From an uncultured Schlesneria sp. (GTDB lineage: Bacteria > Planctomycetota > Planctomycetia > Planctomycetales > Planctomycetaceae), in NCBI GenBank assembly GCA_903871875.1, contig CAIQIR010000154.1:1-64000 (forward strand): DNA of 64,000 nt. The letters run 5' to 3'. How positions within the stretch are numbered: position 1 is the first letter of the stretch; each line of letters starts with the position of its first letter. The notes beneath the pieces are model-generated. The model was not told where the DNA came from. It ran no database searches and worked only from the letters and a program-made list of their open reading frames with translations. This document shows positions 1 through 7,686 of the stretch, one piece after another. The translations under genes were made by a program, and so were the position numbers.

Positions 1-180
1 ATGATTCGGCATCAGGCAATAACTGAGAATTCGGACGAAGACCTGTTCTTGCGTCTCGGCCAGGACTTTTTCGAAAGCCGCGTAGTCAGCAGCGTCCTCG
101 AAAATCTGATCCCGCGCGTTCCCTCTGTTGAGAACGTGAAAAATCATTCCTCCCGGTGCATGACGAGCAGTTCGTGGCAA
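1..180 (-). CDS. REP-associated tyrosine transposase (RAYT, IS200-like fold), 5' part, cut by window edge
   Basis: The minus-strand frame from a TTG at 178-180 runs open to base 1 and encodes 60 residues. It opens MPRTARHAPGGMIFHVLNRG, then NARDQIFED, and ends SYCLMPNH. This is the N-terminal signature of TnpA-REP/Y1 transposases: 'R..R...PGG..FHVLNRG' and the start of the 'MPNHxH' HUH metal motif, whose first His is the last codon in the window. Family members nick and join single-stranded DNA at REP palindromes through a Tyr nucleophile located further C-terminal, outside this window. An alternative start is the ATG inside GGM. No ribosome binding site is visible before the TTG. The frame is open upstream only to a TAG at 208-210. 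The identification rests on motif recognition and is fairly secure; whether the gene is intact cannot be judged. Confidence 0.8.
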   Translation of the reverse strand, partial: MPRTARHAPGGMIFHVLNRGNARDQIFEDAADYAAFEKVLAETQEQVFVRILSYCLMPNH

Positions 181-340
181 GAGGATCGATCGTATCGCCA
201 GCCTCAACTAATAGCAACATTGTAATTGGACTTATCCCCTTTTCCCTCAATGGCCGACGGCATCGCAAGCGGTCGTCGTTCGCCGGCTGAGCGGATCGAT
301 CGAGGCAGTTGGCTTCCATGCTGCGTCCCCTTATTTTGCT

Positions 341-799
341 TTATTTCCCGGTGTCCGGACCGTGCTGTAGCCACTGGTAATATTCGTCTTGCGTTCCAAC
401 AAAGCACCGCACCGTAGATCCATGTCCATCCGAATACGCGCTCCAGAAATAGATCTCGTTGACGCCACCCGAGGTTCCTTCCCCAGATAGCAGCTCCTGA
501 CCATCGCTCCACAAAGCCTCGGTCACACTCCATCTCGCAAACGGCAATTCTCCGGCCACTTCGAGCTTTCCAGAAATCGGTATTGTGAAAGTGGTAGTAC
601 TACCCGATACAGATGGCACAACTCCTGTGTGAGAACGAGTAAATTGAATTCTTCCTCGAAAACCTTTGGGGACGATGAACCGCATTTTTGGCACTTCGTC
701 CACGAATATCATCTTAACTATCAATAAACACAGTACGGCCATAATAAGGACGACGACTATTCCAACCCATGAGGGAACTCGTATGCCTAAGACTTGCAT
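341..799 (-). CDS. membrane-anchored hypothetical protein (DUF6843-like)
   Basis: 152 residues. Residues 9-31 form one hydrophobic segment that should act as an uncleaved anchor or signal, followed by an exported domain. The domain begins with 'RFIVPKGFRGRIQF', which resembles the opening of DUF6843-type small beta domains ('fvP.gy.G.v'); I recall this only loosely. The ATG is preceded by AGGAGA eight bases upstream (minus strand), which supports the start. The protein ends in a Tyr/Trp-rich region (YFWSAYSDG ... DEYYQWLQ). It stands alone between the RAYT fragment and the MBOAT remnant. The function is unknown. Confidence 0.6.
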   Translation of the reverse strand: MQVLGIRVPSWVGIVVVLIMAVLCLLIVKMIFVDEVPKMRFIVPKGFRGRIQFTRSHTGVVPSVSGSTTTFTIPISGKLEVAGELPFARWSVTEALWSDGQELLSGEGTSGGVNEIYFWSAYSDGHGSTVRCFVGTQDEYYQWLQHGPDTGK

Positions 800-1011
800 C
801 GTTATGTCTCCTCACATGTGGACAGTAGACCTCGAATGGCACGTCAGATTGCGTCACACTGCAGCGTCTCGGCAAGGTACACGCGATTCCTGAAATGGAC
901 GGATAGTTGAGAAAAGGTGTCCGACGGATACGAGCGCTACGATCACGCGAAGATCATTCACGAAGCCCAAAATGGGCTCACCTATTCGGTTGGCTAGTTG
1001 CGCGCCGCTAG

Positions 1012-1581
1012 TCATGACTCACATTTATGAAATGATGTTTGCGCCTCGCCTCTTATATCCAGGAAACAGCGATGCCAGATTAACTTGCCACAGTTAAATC
1101 GCACAGGTTCCGTTACATGACGAACAAATGGTTCATGGAACAGCAAGCAGACCGGACCAACGGTGCATAGCCCGCAGAAAACTCGTCCAGTGATGCCTTT
1201 GCCGAGTCCGAGCCTCTTGCCGAAATGACTGCGTTCAAAAAGTAGCCCGACGCCTTGAATCATGAAATAAAGCGTCGGCCCACCCCAGCCTCCTCCTGCC
1301 GGGATGGAGATCACTAAATCATGGATTACGCCCGAAACCACGAAGACGACCATCGTCGCTCCGACGATTCCGATGGGCCTGACCAATTGTCGGAAGACGT
1401 AACCGAAAGCCAAATCTCGAAACGCCAGATTCCATCGTCGTCCCCAAAAGTCGCTCAGCGACGACGACAGAAGAGGAAAGTTCATGATCGGTTCCGCGTC
1501 GACACCGCAGAGTCGCCAGCAAAGTGACAGGATGTGGAACACGCCAAAGTGCAGGACGAAAATCAGTCCGACCATTCCCAC
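1012..1581 (-). CDS. wax-synthase-like MBOAT protein, C-terminal fragment after frameshift
   Basis: This is the downstream part of a membrane-bound O-acyltransferase of the plant wax-synthase-like group (MBOAT_2). It contains 'FWGRRWNLAFRD' and 'SGVIHDLV...GGWGGPTLYFMIQGVG', the conserved segments around the proposed catalytic His (here in VIHDL). Hydrophobic helices alternate throughout. The true reading frame is shared with the N-terminal fragment at 1563-1982. The two are out of register at a run of nine G (1596-1604; C on the coding strand); a tenth base would join them as ...GLPPPLIAGWVGMVGL.... The ATG at 1581 is therefore probably not a natural start. MBOAT enzymes transfer acyl chains to alcohols or sugars at the membrane; the substrate here is unknown. 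Confidence 0.6.
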   Translation of the reverse strand: MGMVGLIFVLHFGVFHILSLCWRLCGVDAEPIMNFPLLSSSLSDFWGRRWNLAFRDLAFGYVFRQLVRPIGIVGATMVVFVVSGVIHDLVISIPAGGGWGGPTLYFMIQGVGLLFERSHFGKRLGLGKGITGRVFCGLCTVGPVCLLFHEPFVRHVTEPVRFNCGKLIWHRCFLDIRGEAQTSFHKCES

Positions 1582-1982
1582 CCAACCGGCGATGAGGGGG
1601 GGGGCAGGCCGATCAGATGCGGGGCGACTGCAAACAGAAGAAAAACTCCCCCTGCCAAATTGAAGATTGCCAGAAGCGCTTCGTCGCCGGTCGGCCTGTT
1701 GCCGTGCGACTTGGTGTCAAGAAACGCCTGGACATTCATCCCCGGCCAAAGCACCAAATAGCCCAGCACTCTGGCTGTCGAAGCGTGCCATGCCGAAGGG
1801 GAGGTGGCAATCGTCAGCCACTTCAGCCCGGCATAGATCGAAATAGCGAGCAGCCACATCAACTGCCAAGCCGGGGAGCGAGCGAAGAAGACGAAAGCGA
1901 GGGTCGGCAGGACAACCAGCGGTGCCAACGCAACAGCCACGCCGTTTTCTTGCCACCTAGTTTTGATGAAAGTTGTGCCCAT
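1563..1982 (-). CDS. wax-synthase-like MBOAT protein, N-terminal fragment before frameshift
   Basis: 139 residues with four or so hydrophobic helices (VAVALAPLVVLPTLAFVFFA, WQLMWLLAISIYAGLKWL, VLGYLVLWPGMN, IFNLAGGVFLLFAVAPHL). 'GYLVLWPGMNVQAFLD' is typical of the N-terminal half of wax-synthase-like MBOAT proteins of bacteria. The frame ends abruptly with PPPSSPVGWEWSD* just after the poly-C run (coding strand), while the family continues into the fragment at 1012-1581. Together the fragments would give about 323 residues, which fits the family. Either a single-base sequencing error, phase-variable slippage or a true null mutation could explain the break. The start ATG (1980-1982) lies inside a 16-bp tandem duplication. 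Confidence 0.6.
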   Translation of the reverse strand: MGTTFIKTRWQENGVAVALAPLVVLPTLAFVFFARSPAWQLMWLLAISIYAGLKWLTIATSPSAWHASTARVLGYLVLWPGMNVQAFLDTKSHGNRPTGDEALLAIFNLAGGVFLLFAVAPHLIGLPPPSSPVGWEWSD

Positions 1983-2000
1983 TAAAAGTTGTGCCCATTA
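1969..2000. repeat. perfect 16-bp tandem duplication over the MBOAT start codon
   Basis: The unit aaagttgtgcccatta occurs at 1969-1984 and again at 1985-2000 with no mismatch. On the coding (minus) strand each copy carries an ATGGGCACAACTTT, so the start codon and first codons are duplicated. The two ATGs are 16 bases apart and therefore in different frames; only the inner one (1980-1982) opens the MBOAT frame. Confidence 0.9.
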
Positions 2001-2458
2001 GAAGTCACCCGCAGCGGAGATGCTCGTTCTCAGCAGAACAACCGCAAAACAGACGGGAGTATTAACCGTGTTGGAGAATTCTTCTGATTGGCTGTTGAGA
2101 ACTTGCTGGATGGGCTTTTTGCTATGACGAACTCCTTTTGATCATGAGGCTGGATGTCAACCGGGCGTCCGTGTCGCGCTGTCCAAAGGTCAAGTGCAGT
2201 GTTCCCATTGTCGCCCCGTTGTCCGTTGTCGGTCCAATCTGCTGCGACGGCGCTCCGCCGAAAAAGTGATGAAGTGGGTGGCGAGCGGATCATCGATGCT
2301 GCAGCGTCGGTTCATTTTTCCGATTGCGATTTCGCACTGTGAGGCTGTCGAGGAAGATCAACAGCCTGCTTTGGCGCGACACGGCGATCTCGGTTCCAGC
2401 TTCCTTGGCCTGCGGCCCCCAGGTTGCAAAAGCAACACTGGGCCACCCTGAAAAAAAC

Positions 2459-2501
2459 GGGCTGCCCGGGAAAAGGGGCTGCCCGGGAAAAGGGCTGCCC
2501 C
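2459..2501. repeat. three imperfect copies of a GGGCTGCCCGGGAAAA unit
   Basis: Units of 13-17 bases, GGGCTGCCCGGGAAAA, then GGGGCTGCCCGGGAAAA, then a third truncated to GGGCTGCCCCGCG, follow each other directly. Each unit contains the palindrome CCCGGG. A small hairpin, GTTGC-aaaa-GCAAC, lies about 25 bases upstream. No coding role is seen. Confidence 0.7.
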
Positions 2502-2862
2502 GCGAAACCAGAGCGGCCTGCGAAGGTCGTGCTCTACGACCTGACGATTTCGCGTAACTGATTGGAGCAATGTGTCTTGTGACCAGTCTTCCAAACGTTT
2601 AGAAACAAGGCGCGTTTTGAGATTGTTCTACATATCGTTCTCTGTATGTTATCACCTGTTGCACTGTCGCGTGTCAGTCGTCGTCTGCAGCGGCGAGGAA
2701 ATTCGGTGGGCAGCGTGGAGTGTGGCGTTGATCGCGATCGGACGTGTGTGGGTTTTTCGGTTGGAATCATCATGGGGGATTCAGGGATGTCAGAACTTGC
2801 TGGGCCGGTGGATGTGGAACTCGGAGATCGATGTGGTCGGATTGAGGAACGGACCCAACGAC

Positions 2863-2952
2863 GAACGGAACCGTTACGGCGAACGGAACCGCTACGGCGA
2901 AGGGAACTGCAGCAGCGAAGGGAACTGCAGCAGCGAACGGAACCGCTGCGGG
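2863..2952. repeat. 18-bp minisatellite, five units
   Basis: Five direct units of exactly 18 bases: 2863-2880 gaacggaaccgttacggc, 2881-2898 the same with one change, 2899-2916 and 2917-2934 gaagggaactgcagcagc (identical to each other), and 2935-2952 gaacggaaccgctgcggg. Because 18 is a multiple of three, every frame through it stays open and reads as a six-residue repeat, for example ERNRYG. This explains the spurious long frames. Confidence 0.88.
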
Positions 2953-3271
2953 GGATCACGAACCCCAATTGGGCGACGGTGCTGGCTGTGGTTGGTGAAC
3001 GGATCTTGTGGTGGTTGTCTGCCGCGTTGAGGTCGTGGACGTTGAGGTCGTGGCCGGGACCTGCGGTCCGACGGTCTGATGCACTCGATGGCTCGCGAAG
3101 GGACAGCGGTGGGAGAGGTGGCGGCGTCAAAGGCGGTGGCAGGTGGTCTGGAGGCCGGCTGGGGAGCGTGGGTTCGCCTGGTCGTCGAAACCGTTTTCTG
3201 ACGGCTGAGGCCTTCTTTGTCGGGGTGGACGGAGCGTCCCTGCAGAGCCGGGTTGAAGGTCCGGCCGTGAC

Positions 3272-3392
3272 GGCAAATTGCCAAACCCTACGAAATAGGG
3301 AACTTGGCCAACTTTGCCAAACGCAAAAGTGGCTCAAACGCTACAAAACAGGGATGTTTGCCAACTTGGCCAACTTGGCCAAGCAAATTTGC
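3272..3392. repeat. TTGGCCAACTT repeat cluster flanked by small palindromes
   Basis: Two diverged ~38-base direct copies (about 3281-3318 and 3335-3371) share the layout CAAAC-C/G-CTAC-AAA-AGGGA followed by TTGGCCAACTT or TTTGCCAACTTGGCC. The block is bordered by the palindromes GGCAAATTGCC (3272-3282) and GCAAATTTGC (3383-3392). It resembles a dispersed intergenic repeat, but the other genomic copies cannot be seen here. Confidence 0.65.
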
Positions 3393-3808
3393 GAAATGGT
3401 CCGGTGGCCGCGGGACAACAAGTCCGTCCTCTGTTGGCCGAAGTCGGCCTCCGCATCCGACTCGATGATGAGGCTTTGTGGCGGCCAGACCTGCGACGCC
3501 AACGATGGCAATTCTGATGTCGTTCTCTGGAAACAGGAGATCCCATTCGTTCCTGCCGACCGTCGAACGGTGTCACAATTGAACTCCAAGCAGGACAGTA
3601 ACGGTCGGTGACCCCTAAGGACTTCGCCACCAGATCGTGCGTGCCGTCCCGTTGCATTTCATGATTGACAGCAATTAAAGATTGAATTGAGCCGCCATTT
3701 TTCCTATTGTGTCTTAAATTAGGCGAACTGCCTGGGATCATCGATTAGCGGCTCCTTTCGCGCACTCAACCGTATCCGCGACGGCGACTCGACCAGATGG
3801 AGAGCGAA

Positions 3809-4918
3809 ATGACTCGTCATTGCGACCGAAGACATTTCCCGGCACGCCAAGGCTTCACCCTCATCGAACTCTTGGTGGTGATTGCCATCATTGCCATGCT
3901 GGCGGCGCTCCTCCTGCCGGCGGTTCAGCAATCGCGTGAAGCGGGGCGACGTGCGCAGTGCGTGAATAACGTGAAGCAAATCGTGCTGGCGATGCACAAT
4001 TACGAAAGTGCCTTCAAGTGTTTTCCCTCGGGGATGAATTCAGGAGCCAGCGGATGGACGGAATGGTCAACACTGCCACAGCCCTATTCCGTCTACACCA
4101 CAATAAATGGCAGCCAGACCGTGTCGACGGTGAATGCCTGGATCATGCCCCCGGATTGGGGTTGGCCGGCCAACATTCTGCCATTTATGGACCAGGGCTT
4201 TATCGCGCTCGATTTCTCGCAACCCAAATTTGTCGATGTGTCGTGGATGTGGGGACTGACCGGCGACCAGATCACCGCAAAGGCGCCGTCGATGCCTCAT
4301 TCTACGAACGAGCAATACATGCGGACGAACATTCCATCCTACATTTGCCCAAGTACCGGCAGTCTGCCAACCGTCGGACCCGGATTCGGCGTCTCCCAAG
4401 GTTGGGCCTACTTGACCTATCGCGGCTGTATGGGAGCCTATGACAACAATCCGATCAGCAACCCCGATCCCAATCCGACGAACCCCAATATTCCGAGACC
4501 CCCCAACGGAATGCTGTACGATCACAGCGCGGTCAAGATGAGTGATGTCTCCGATGGCACGACCAATACACTCTTGCTCGGCGATTCGCTGTTCGGCTTT
4601 TGGTCGGATGGATACAGCTGCTGTGTGCGGGTCTGGGACGATGTCTCACATCCTGATCTGTGGGACACTTATTGGTCCAGCGTCGTGGATACTCCTCCCA
4701 TTACCATCCTGGGCTCGCCGCCATTCATTACCCAGTTTTTCAGTTACGGCAGTCACCACGCAGGTGGGCTGGCCGTCTTCGCACTGGCCGACGGTTCGGC
4801 AAAAACGATTTCGAAGCGGATTGACAAGAACGTTTTTAAAGCCGTTTCAACAAGAAATGGGGCTTTGCGTTCCTACGTCAGTGGCACCAACATTGAAAAC
4901 GTCACCGAGACCTGGTGA
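3809..4918 (+). CDS. DUF1559 prepilin-like protein, copy 1
   Basis: 369 residues. The N-terminus carries a type IV prepilin/pseudopilin methylation motif, '[19 protein letters not shown]', cleaved after Gly, with Glu at position +5 and a hydrophobic helix. The planctomycete DUF1559 hallmark '[22 protein letters not shown]' follows. The C-terminus has the family's small motif '[16 protein letters not shown]'. ATG 3809 is preferred over the in-frame ATG 3797 because GGAGAG lies just upstream of 3809, and the resulting [15 protein letters not shown] aligns with the paralogue at 5167. DUF1559 proteins are highly expanded in planctomycetes; an exported or surface role is inferred and their biochemical function is unknown. 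The neighbour downstream is a close paralogue. Confidence 0.93.
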   Translation: MTRHCDRRHFPARQGFTLIELLVVIAIIAMLAALLLPAVQQSREAGRRAQCVNNVKQIVLAMHNYESAFKCFPSGMNSGASGWTEWSTLPQPYSVYTTINGSQTVSTVNAWIMPPDWGWPANILPFMDQGFIALDFSQPKFVDVSWMWGLTGDQITAKAPSMPHSTNEQYMRTNIPSYICPSTGSLPTVGPGFGVSQGWAYLTYRGCMGAYDNNPISNPDPNPTNPNIPRPPNGMLYDHSAVKMSDVSDGTTNTLLLGDSLFGFWSDGYSCCVRVWDDVSHPDLWDTYWSSVVDTPPITILGSPPFITQFFSYGSHHAGGLAVFALADGSAKTISKRIDKNVFKAVSTRNGALRSYVSGTNIENVTETW

Positions 4919-5166
4919 TCGACGTGATTATTGATCGGGTTTTTGAACAAGCAACATCCTGAAATTGAATGAGAGAGAACATCCGCCGACAAAATCCTGG
5001 TCCAGCCGCCGATTTTCGAAACCATGAAAAATCGGGGTTTGAAAAGATTTTGCGGTTTTGTTAGCGTCACTGGTAGTATCCTTCAGGTTGCGTCGTTGAC
5101 CGGAACGGATTCACTGAGTTTTCGAGAACGACACGAGACGGCAGCTCACGCTGAAGGAGCCAAGTT

Positions 5167-6264
5167 ATGATTCGTCGCCAAGATCGGAAACGTTTCGCAC
5201 CACGTCAGGGGTTCACCCTGATCGAACTGCTGGTGGTCATCGCCATCATTGCCATGCTGGCAGCGCTGCTGTTACCGGCCGTTCAGCAAGCCCGTGAAGC
5301 GGGGCGTCGAACACAATGTTTGAATAACCTGAAACAAATTGTTTTGTCGATGCACAACTACGAAAGTGCATACAAATGCTTCCCACCAGGGCTCATCACT
5401 CCGGGACCGGGAAACAGTCAGTCCCTGCCGTTGCCTGACCCGTATTTGGCCAACACGATTATCAATGGCGTGCCCCAAATAACCACCGTGAGCCAATGGT
5501 TGATGCCTGCCGAATGGGGCTGGCAGGCAATTATTCTCTCGTATATGGATCAGGGGACGATCAGTCTCGATTTCTCACAGCCCAAGTTTGGGGCAACGGC
5601 GACTACAACGACGACGACAACGACGAACACCACATCCGTCAATGAGCAATACATTCGGACCAACATCGGGTCGTATGTTTGCCCAAGTTCGCAAGGCTTG
5701 CCTTCGAATCGACCAGGACTTCCTCCGTCGCAGGGCTGGGGTCATTCGACATACCGCGGTTGCATGGGGGCCTTCGATCCCGCCCAAAACGGCCTGCCAG
5801 CGACAACCCCACCCAATACGCCAACCACCCCAAATGGAATGTTGTACCTAAACAGTGCGGTCAAAATCAGCGACGTCACTGACGGGACGACCAACACCAT
5901 CATGATGGGCGACTCGCTCTTCGGCTATTGGGCCGATGGTAACAGTTGCTGTGTCCGCGTCTGGGACGACACGGCTCCGCTTGATCCCATCAATCATCCC
6001 GATATGTGGGATACGTACTGGTCCGTCACGAACCCCAATCCCGTCAACACGATCACGCAGACCCCCACGGTCATGACACAATACTTCAGCTTCGGCAGCG
6101 GTCACGGGCGCGATATCGCTTGCTTCGCCCTGGCCGATGGCTCGACGAAAACAATCTCAAAACGGATCGACAAAAACATCTTCAAAGCGGTCGCTACCAG
6201 AAACGGAGCATTGCGAAGTTACGTGGCGGGCACGAACATTGAAAATGTGACCGACACGTGGTGA
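5167..6264 (+). CDS. DUF1559 prepilin-like protein, copy 2
   Basis: 365 residues, with the same architecture as the gene at 3809: a basic leader, [17 protein letters not shown], '[19 protein letters not shown]', and a C-terminal '[16 protein letters not shown]'. GAAGGAGCC seven bases before the ATG is a good ribosome binding site. Differences cluster in the middle, notably a Thr-rich tract (about residues 145-157) from an ACG/ACA/ACC codon run at 5601-5635. A weak promoter-like pair (TTGCGG 5050-5055, TAGTAT 5074-5079, 18-base spacing) lies upstream, so it may be transcribed separately from copy 1. A clear terminator follows. The pair most likely arose by tandem duplication. Confidence 0.93.
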   Translation: MIRRQDRKRFAPRQGFTLIELLVVIAIIAMLAALLLPAVQQAREAGRRTQCLNNLKQIVLSMHNYESAYKCFPPGLITPGPGNSQSLPLPDPYLANTIINGVPQITTVSQWLMPAEWGWQAIILSYMDQGTISLDFSQPKFGATATTTTTTTTNTTSVNEQYIRTNIGSYVCPSSQGLPSNRPGLPPSQGWGHSTYRGCMGAFDPAQNGLPATTPPNTPTTPNGMLYLNSAVKISDVTDGTTNTIMMGDSLFGYWADGNSCCVRVWDDTAPLDPINHPDMWDTYWSVTNPNPVNTITQTPTVMTQYFSFGSGHGRDIACFALADGSTKTISKRIDKNIFKAVATRNGALRSYVAGTNIENVTDTW

Positions 6265-6304
6265 TCGCCGGTGTATTTCCTGGCAATTGTGTTGATTCGC
6301 AATT

Positions 6305-6340
6305 AAACCCGGCATCGTATGGATGCCGGGTTTCTTCTTC
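6305..6340 (+). terminator. intrinsic terminator after DUF1559 copy 2
   Basis: A perfect 12-bp stem, AAACCCGGCATC (6305-6316) and GATGCCGGGTTT (6322-6333), with a 5-base loop GTATG, followed by a T/C-rich tail TCTTCTTC. It lies 41 bases after the DUF1559 stop and ends about 25 bases before thiS, so it separates the two units. Confidence 0.82.
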
Positions 6341-6364
6341 TCGGCTGTACTGTTTCGGACAATT

Positions 6365-6568
6365 ATGGTTTCGATACTTATCAATGGCGATCTTCAATTG
6401 ATCGAGCCCAATACGACGGTGGCCGACTTGCTCAACCGACTGAAAATGAATCCCAAGTTCCTGGCTGTCGAACTCAATCGCCGCGTCGTGCCTCGAACGG
6501 AACATGGCCAAACTCGACTCGCCGCGGACGATCGACTCGAGATTGTCACACTCGTCGGAGGCGGTTGA
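6365..6568 (+). CDS. thiS: sulfur carrier protein ThiS
   Basis: 67 residues with the ubiquitin-like ThiS fold. It opens 'MVSILINGDLQLIEPNTTV', has 'VADLLNRLKMNPKFLAVELN', and ends 'DRLEIVTLVGGG', giving the C-terminal Gly-Gly that is adenylated and converted to thiocarboxylate. ThiS-COSH donates sulfur to ThiG to form the thiazole of thiamine. The start at 6365 is chosen over an in-frame ATG at 6323 because the extra residues would read through the terminator and are not part of the family. The stop is six bases before thiG, with GGAGG (the thiG ribosome binding site) inside the last codons, so translation is probably coupled. Confidence 0.93.
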   Translation: MVSILINGDLQLIEPNTTVADLLNRLKMNPKFLAVELNRRVVPRTEHGQTRLAADDRLEIVTLVGGG

Positions 6569-6574
6569 ATCAAC

Positions 6575-7405
6575 ATGACAACTGAACATCAGACCGGATC
6601 GCTTCGTCTGGGATCGCATGAATTGCGGTCGCGCCTGATTGTCGGAACCGGTAAATATTCGACGTTTGAATTGATGCGTGAGTGCTTGACGATCAGCGGA
6701 TCTGACGTCATCACGGTCGCCGTGCGACGCGAACGTCTGGTCGATGCTGCGGGCAGAAGCATTCTCGATTTCATCGACTTGAAACGCTATACGATCCTGC
6801 CCAATACAGCAGGTTGCTTCACCGCTGACGATGCCGTTCGCACGGCACGACTGGGACGAGAAATCCTGCTCGGCCTGGAAAACCCAGGCGCGAGTTGGGT
6901 CAAACTGGAAGTTTTGGGCGACAAGAAAACGCTGCTTCCCGATCCCGTGGCGACACTCGAAGCGACGCGTCAATTGGTGGCCGATGGATTCGAAGTCTTG
7001 TGCTATACCTCAGATGATCCGATTTCGGCTCGCCGATTGAAAGACGCGGGCGCCACATCCGTCATGCCGGCGGGCAGTCCCATCGGCAGCGGACAGGGAG
7101 TTCTCAATCCCAACAATATTCGAATTTGTCTGGAGTATTTGAAGGACGGTGACCCGACCTACCCGGTCATCGTCGATGCCGGTGTCGGTACGGCCAGTGA
7201 CGTGGCCTTCGCCATGGAACTCGGTTGTGATGGCGTGCTGTTGAATACGGCAATCGCGTCGGCTGAAGATCCACGACAAATGGCAGAAGCCATGCGATTA
7301 GCCTGCCGCGCAGGATATCTTGCCGCTCGTTCGGGTCGCATTCCCAAGAAATTGTATGCCACCGCCAGCAGTCCGGAAGCGGGGCTGATTTCTCCCCGGT
7401 CCTAA
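6575..7405 (+). CDS. thiG: thiazole synthase ThiG
   Basis: 276 residues, a normal length. ThiG condenses 1-deoxy-xylulose-5-phosphate, dehydroglycine or glycine imine and ThiS thiocarboxylate to the thiazole phosphate of thiamine in the cytoplasm. Family segments seen are 'LIVGTGKY' near the start, '[12 protein letters not shown]' carrying the Schiff-base Lys, '[12 protein letters not shown]', '[13 protein letters not shown]', '[20 protein letters not shown]' and '[12 protein letters not shown]'. It follows thiS by six bases. No thiamine (TPP) riboswitch was recognised upstream, and the other thiamine genes (thiC, thiF, thiE, thiO/H) are not in this window. Confidence 0.96.
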   Translation: MTTEHQTGSLRLGSHELRSRLIVGTGKYSTFELMRECLTISGSDVITVAVRRERLVDAAGRSILDFIDLKRYTILPNTAGCFTADDAVRTARLGREILLGLENPGASWVKLEVLGDKKTLLPDPVATLEATRQLVADGFEVLCYTSDDPISARRLKDAGATSVMPAGSPIGSGQGVLNPNNIRICLEYLKDGDPTYPVIVDAGVGTASDVAFAMELGCDGVLLNTAIASAEDPRQMAEAMRLACRAGYLAARSGRIPKKLYATASSPEAGLISPRS

Positions 7406-7508
7406 GTCCTTGCCAGCGACAAACCAAAGACATTCACTCATTTCGGATCCGTGATAACTCAGCAGTGTCCCGACGGGATCGTGACCGCCAAAAAAATGTG
7501 GCTTTCCT

Positions 7509-7540
7509 AAACGCAAGAACCAGAAAACGCAAGAACCAGA
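7509..7540. repeat. perfect 16-bp tandem duplication downstream of thiG
   Basis: aaacgcaagaaccaga at 7509-7524 is repeated exactly at 7525-7540. It lies in the 281-base gap between thiG and the site-2 protease. No hairpin or open frame is associated with it. Confidence 0.9.
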
Positions 7541-7686
7541 AACTTTGATTGTCTCTGCGTGGCCCACGGACTAGGATGTCAGAGGGCACGGACTTCGACG
7601 CGAATTCGCGATCTCGCTTGGCCAGCGAGATAACGAAAGTTCGACGCTTCGCATTGGTTGTGGCGTCGGTTTGAGGTGCAAATGCA

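Larger units (their letters stand above)
2001..3808. other. 1.8-kb stretch with no convincing gene; tandem and palindromic repeats
   Basis: Several overlapping frames are open on both strands, for example plus 2646-3611 and minus 2534-3337. Their translations are low-complexity, Arg/Gly/Ser/Pro-rich, recognisable as no family, and contradict each other. The stretch contains at least three sets of short repeats (2459-2501, 2863-2952, 3272-3392). Long frames here are expected from GC-rich repeats rather than coding selection. I read it as non-coding or decayed accessory DNA upstream of the DUF1559 pair. Confidence 0.55.

Noticed and set aside
2646-3611. 321-residue plus-strand frame in the repeat region
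   Set aside because: The translation is low-complexity and matches no family; overlapping frames on the other strand (2534-3337) are equally open. The length is explained by GC-rich repeats.
6265-6364. TPP riboswitch before thiS
   Set aside because: The region holds only an intrinsic terminator; the conserved THI-box bases are not recognised.
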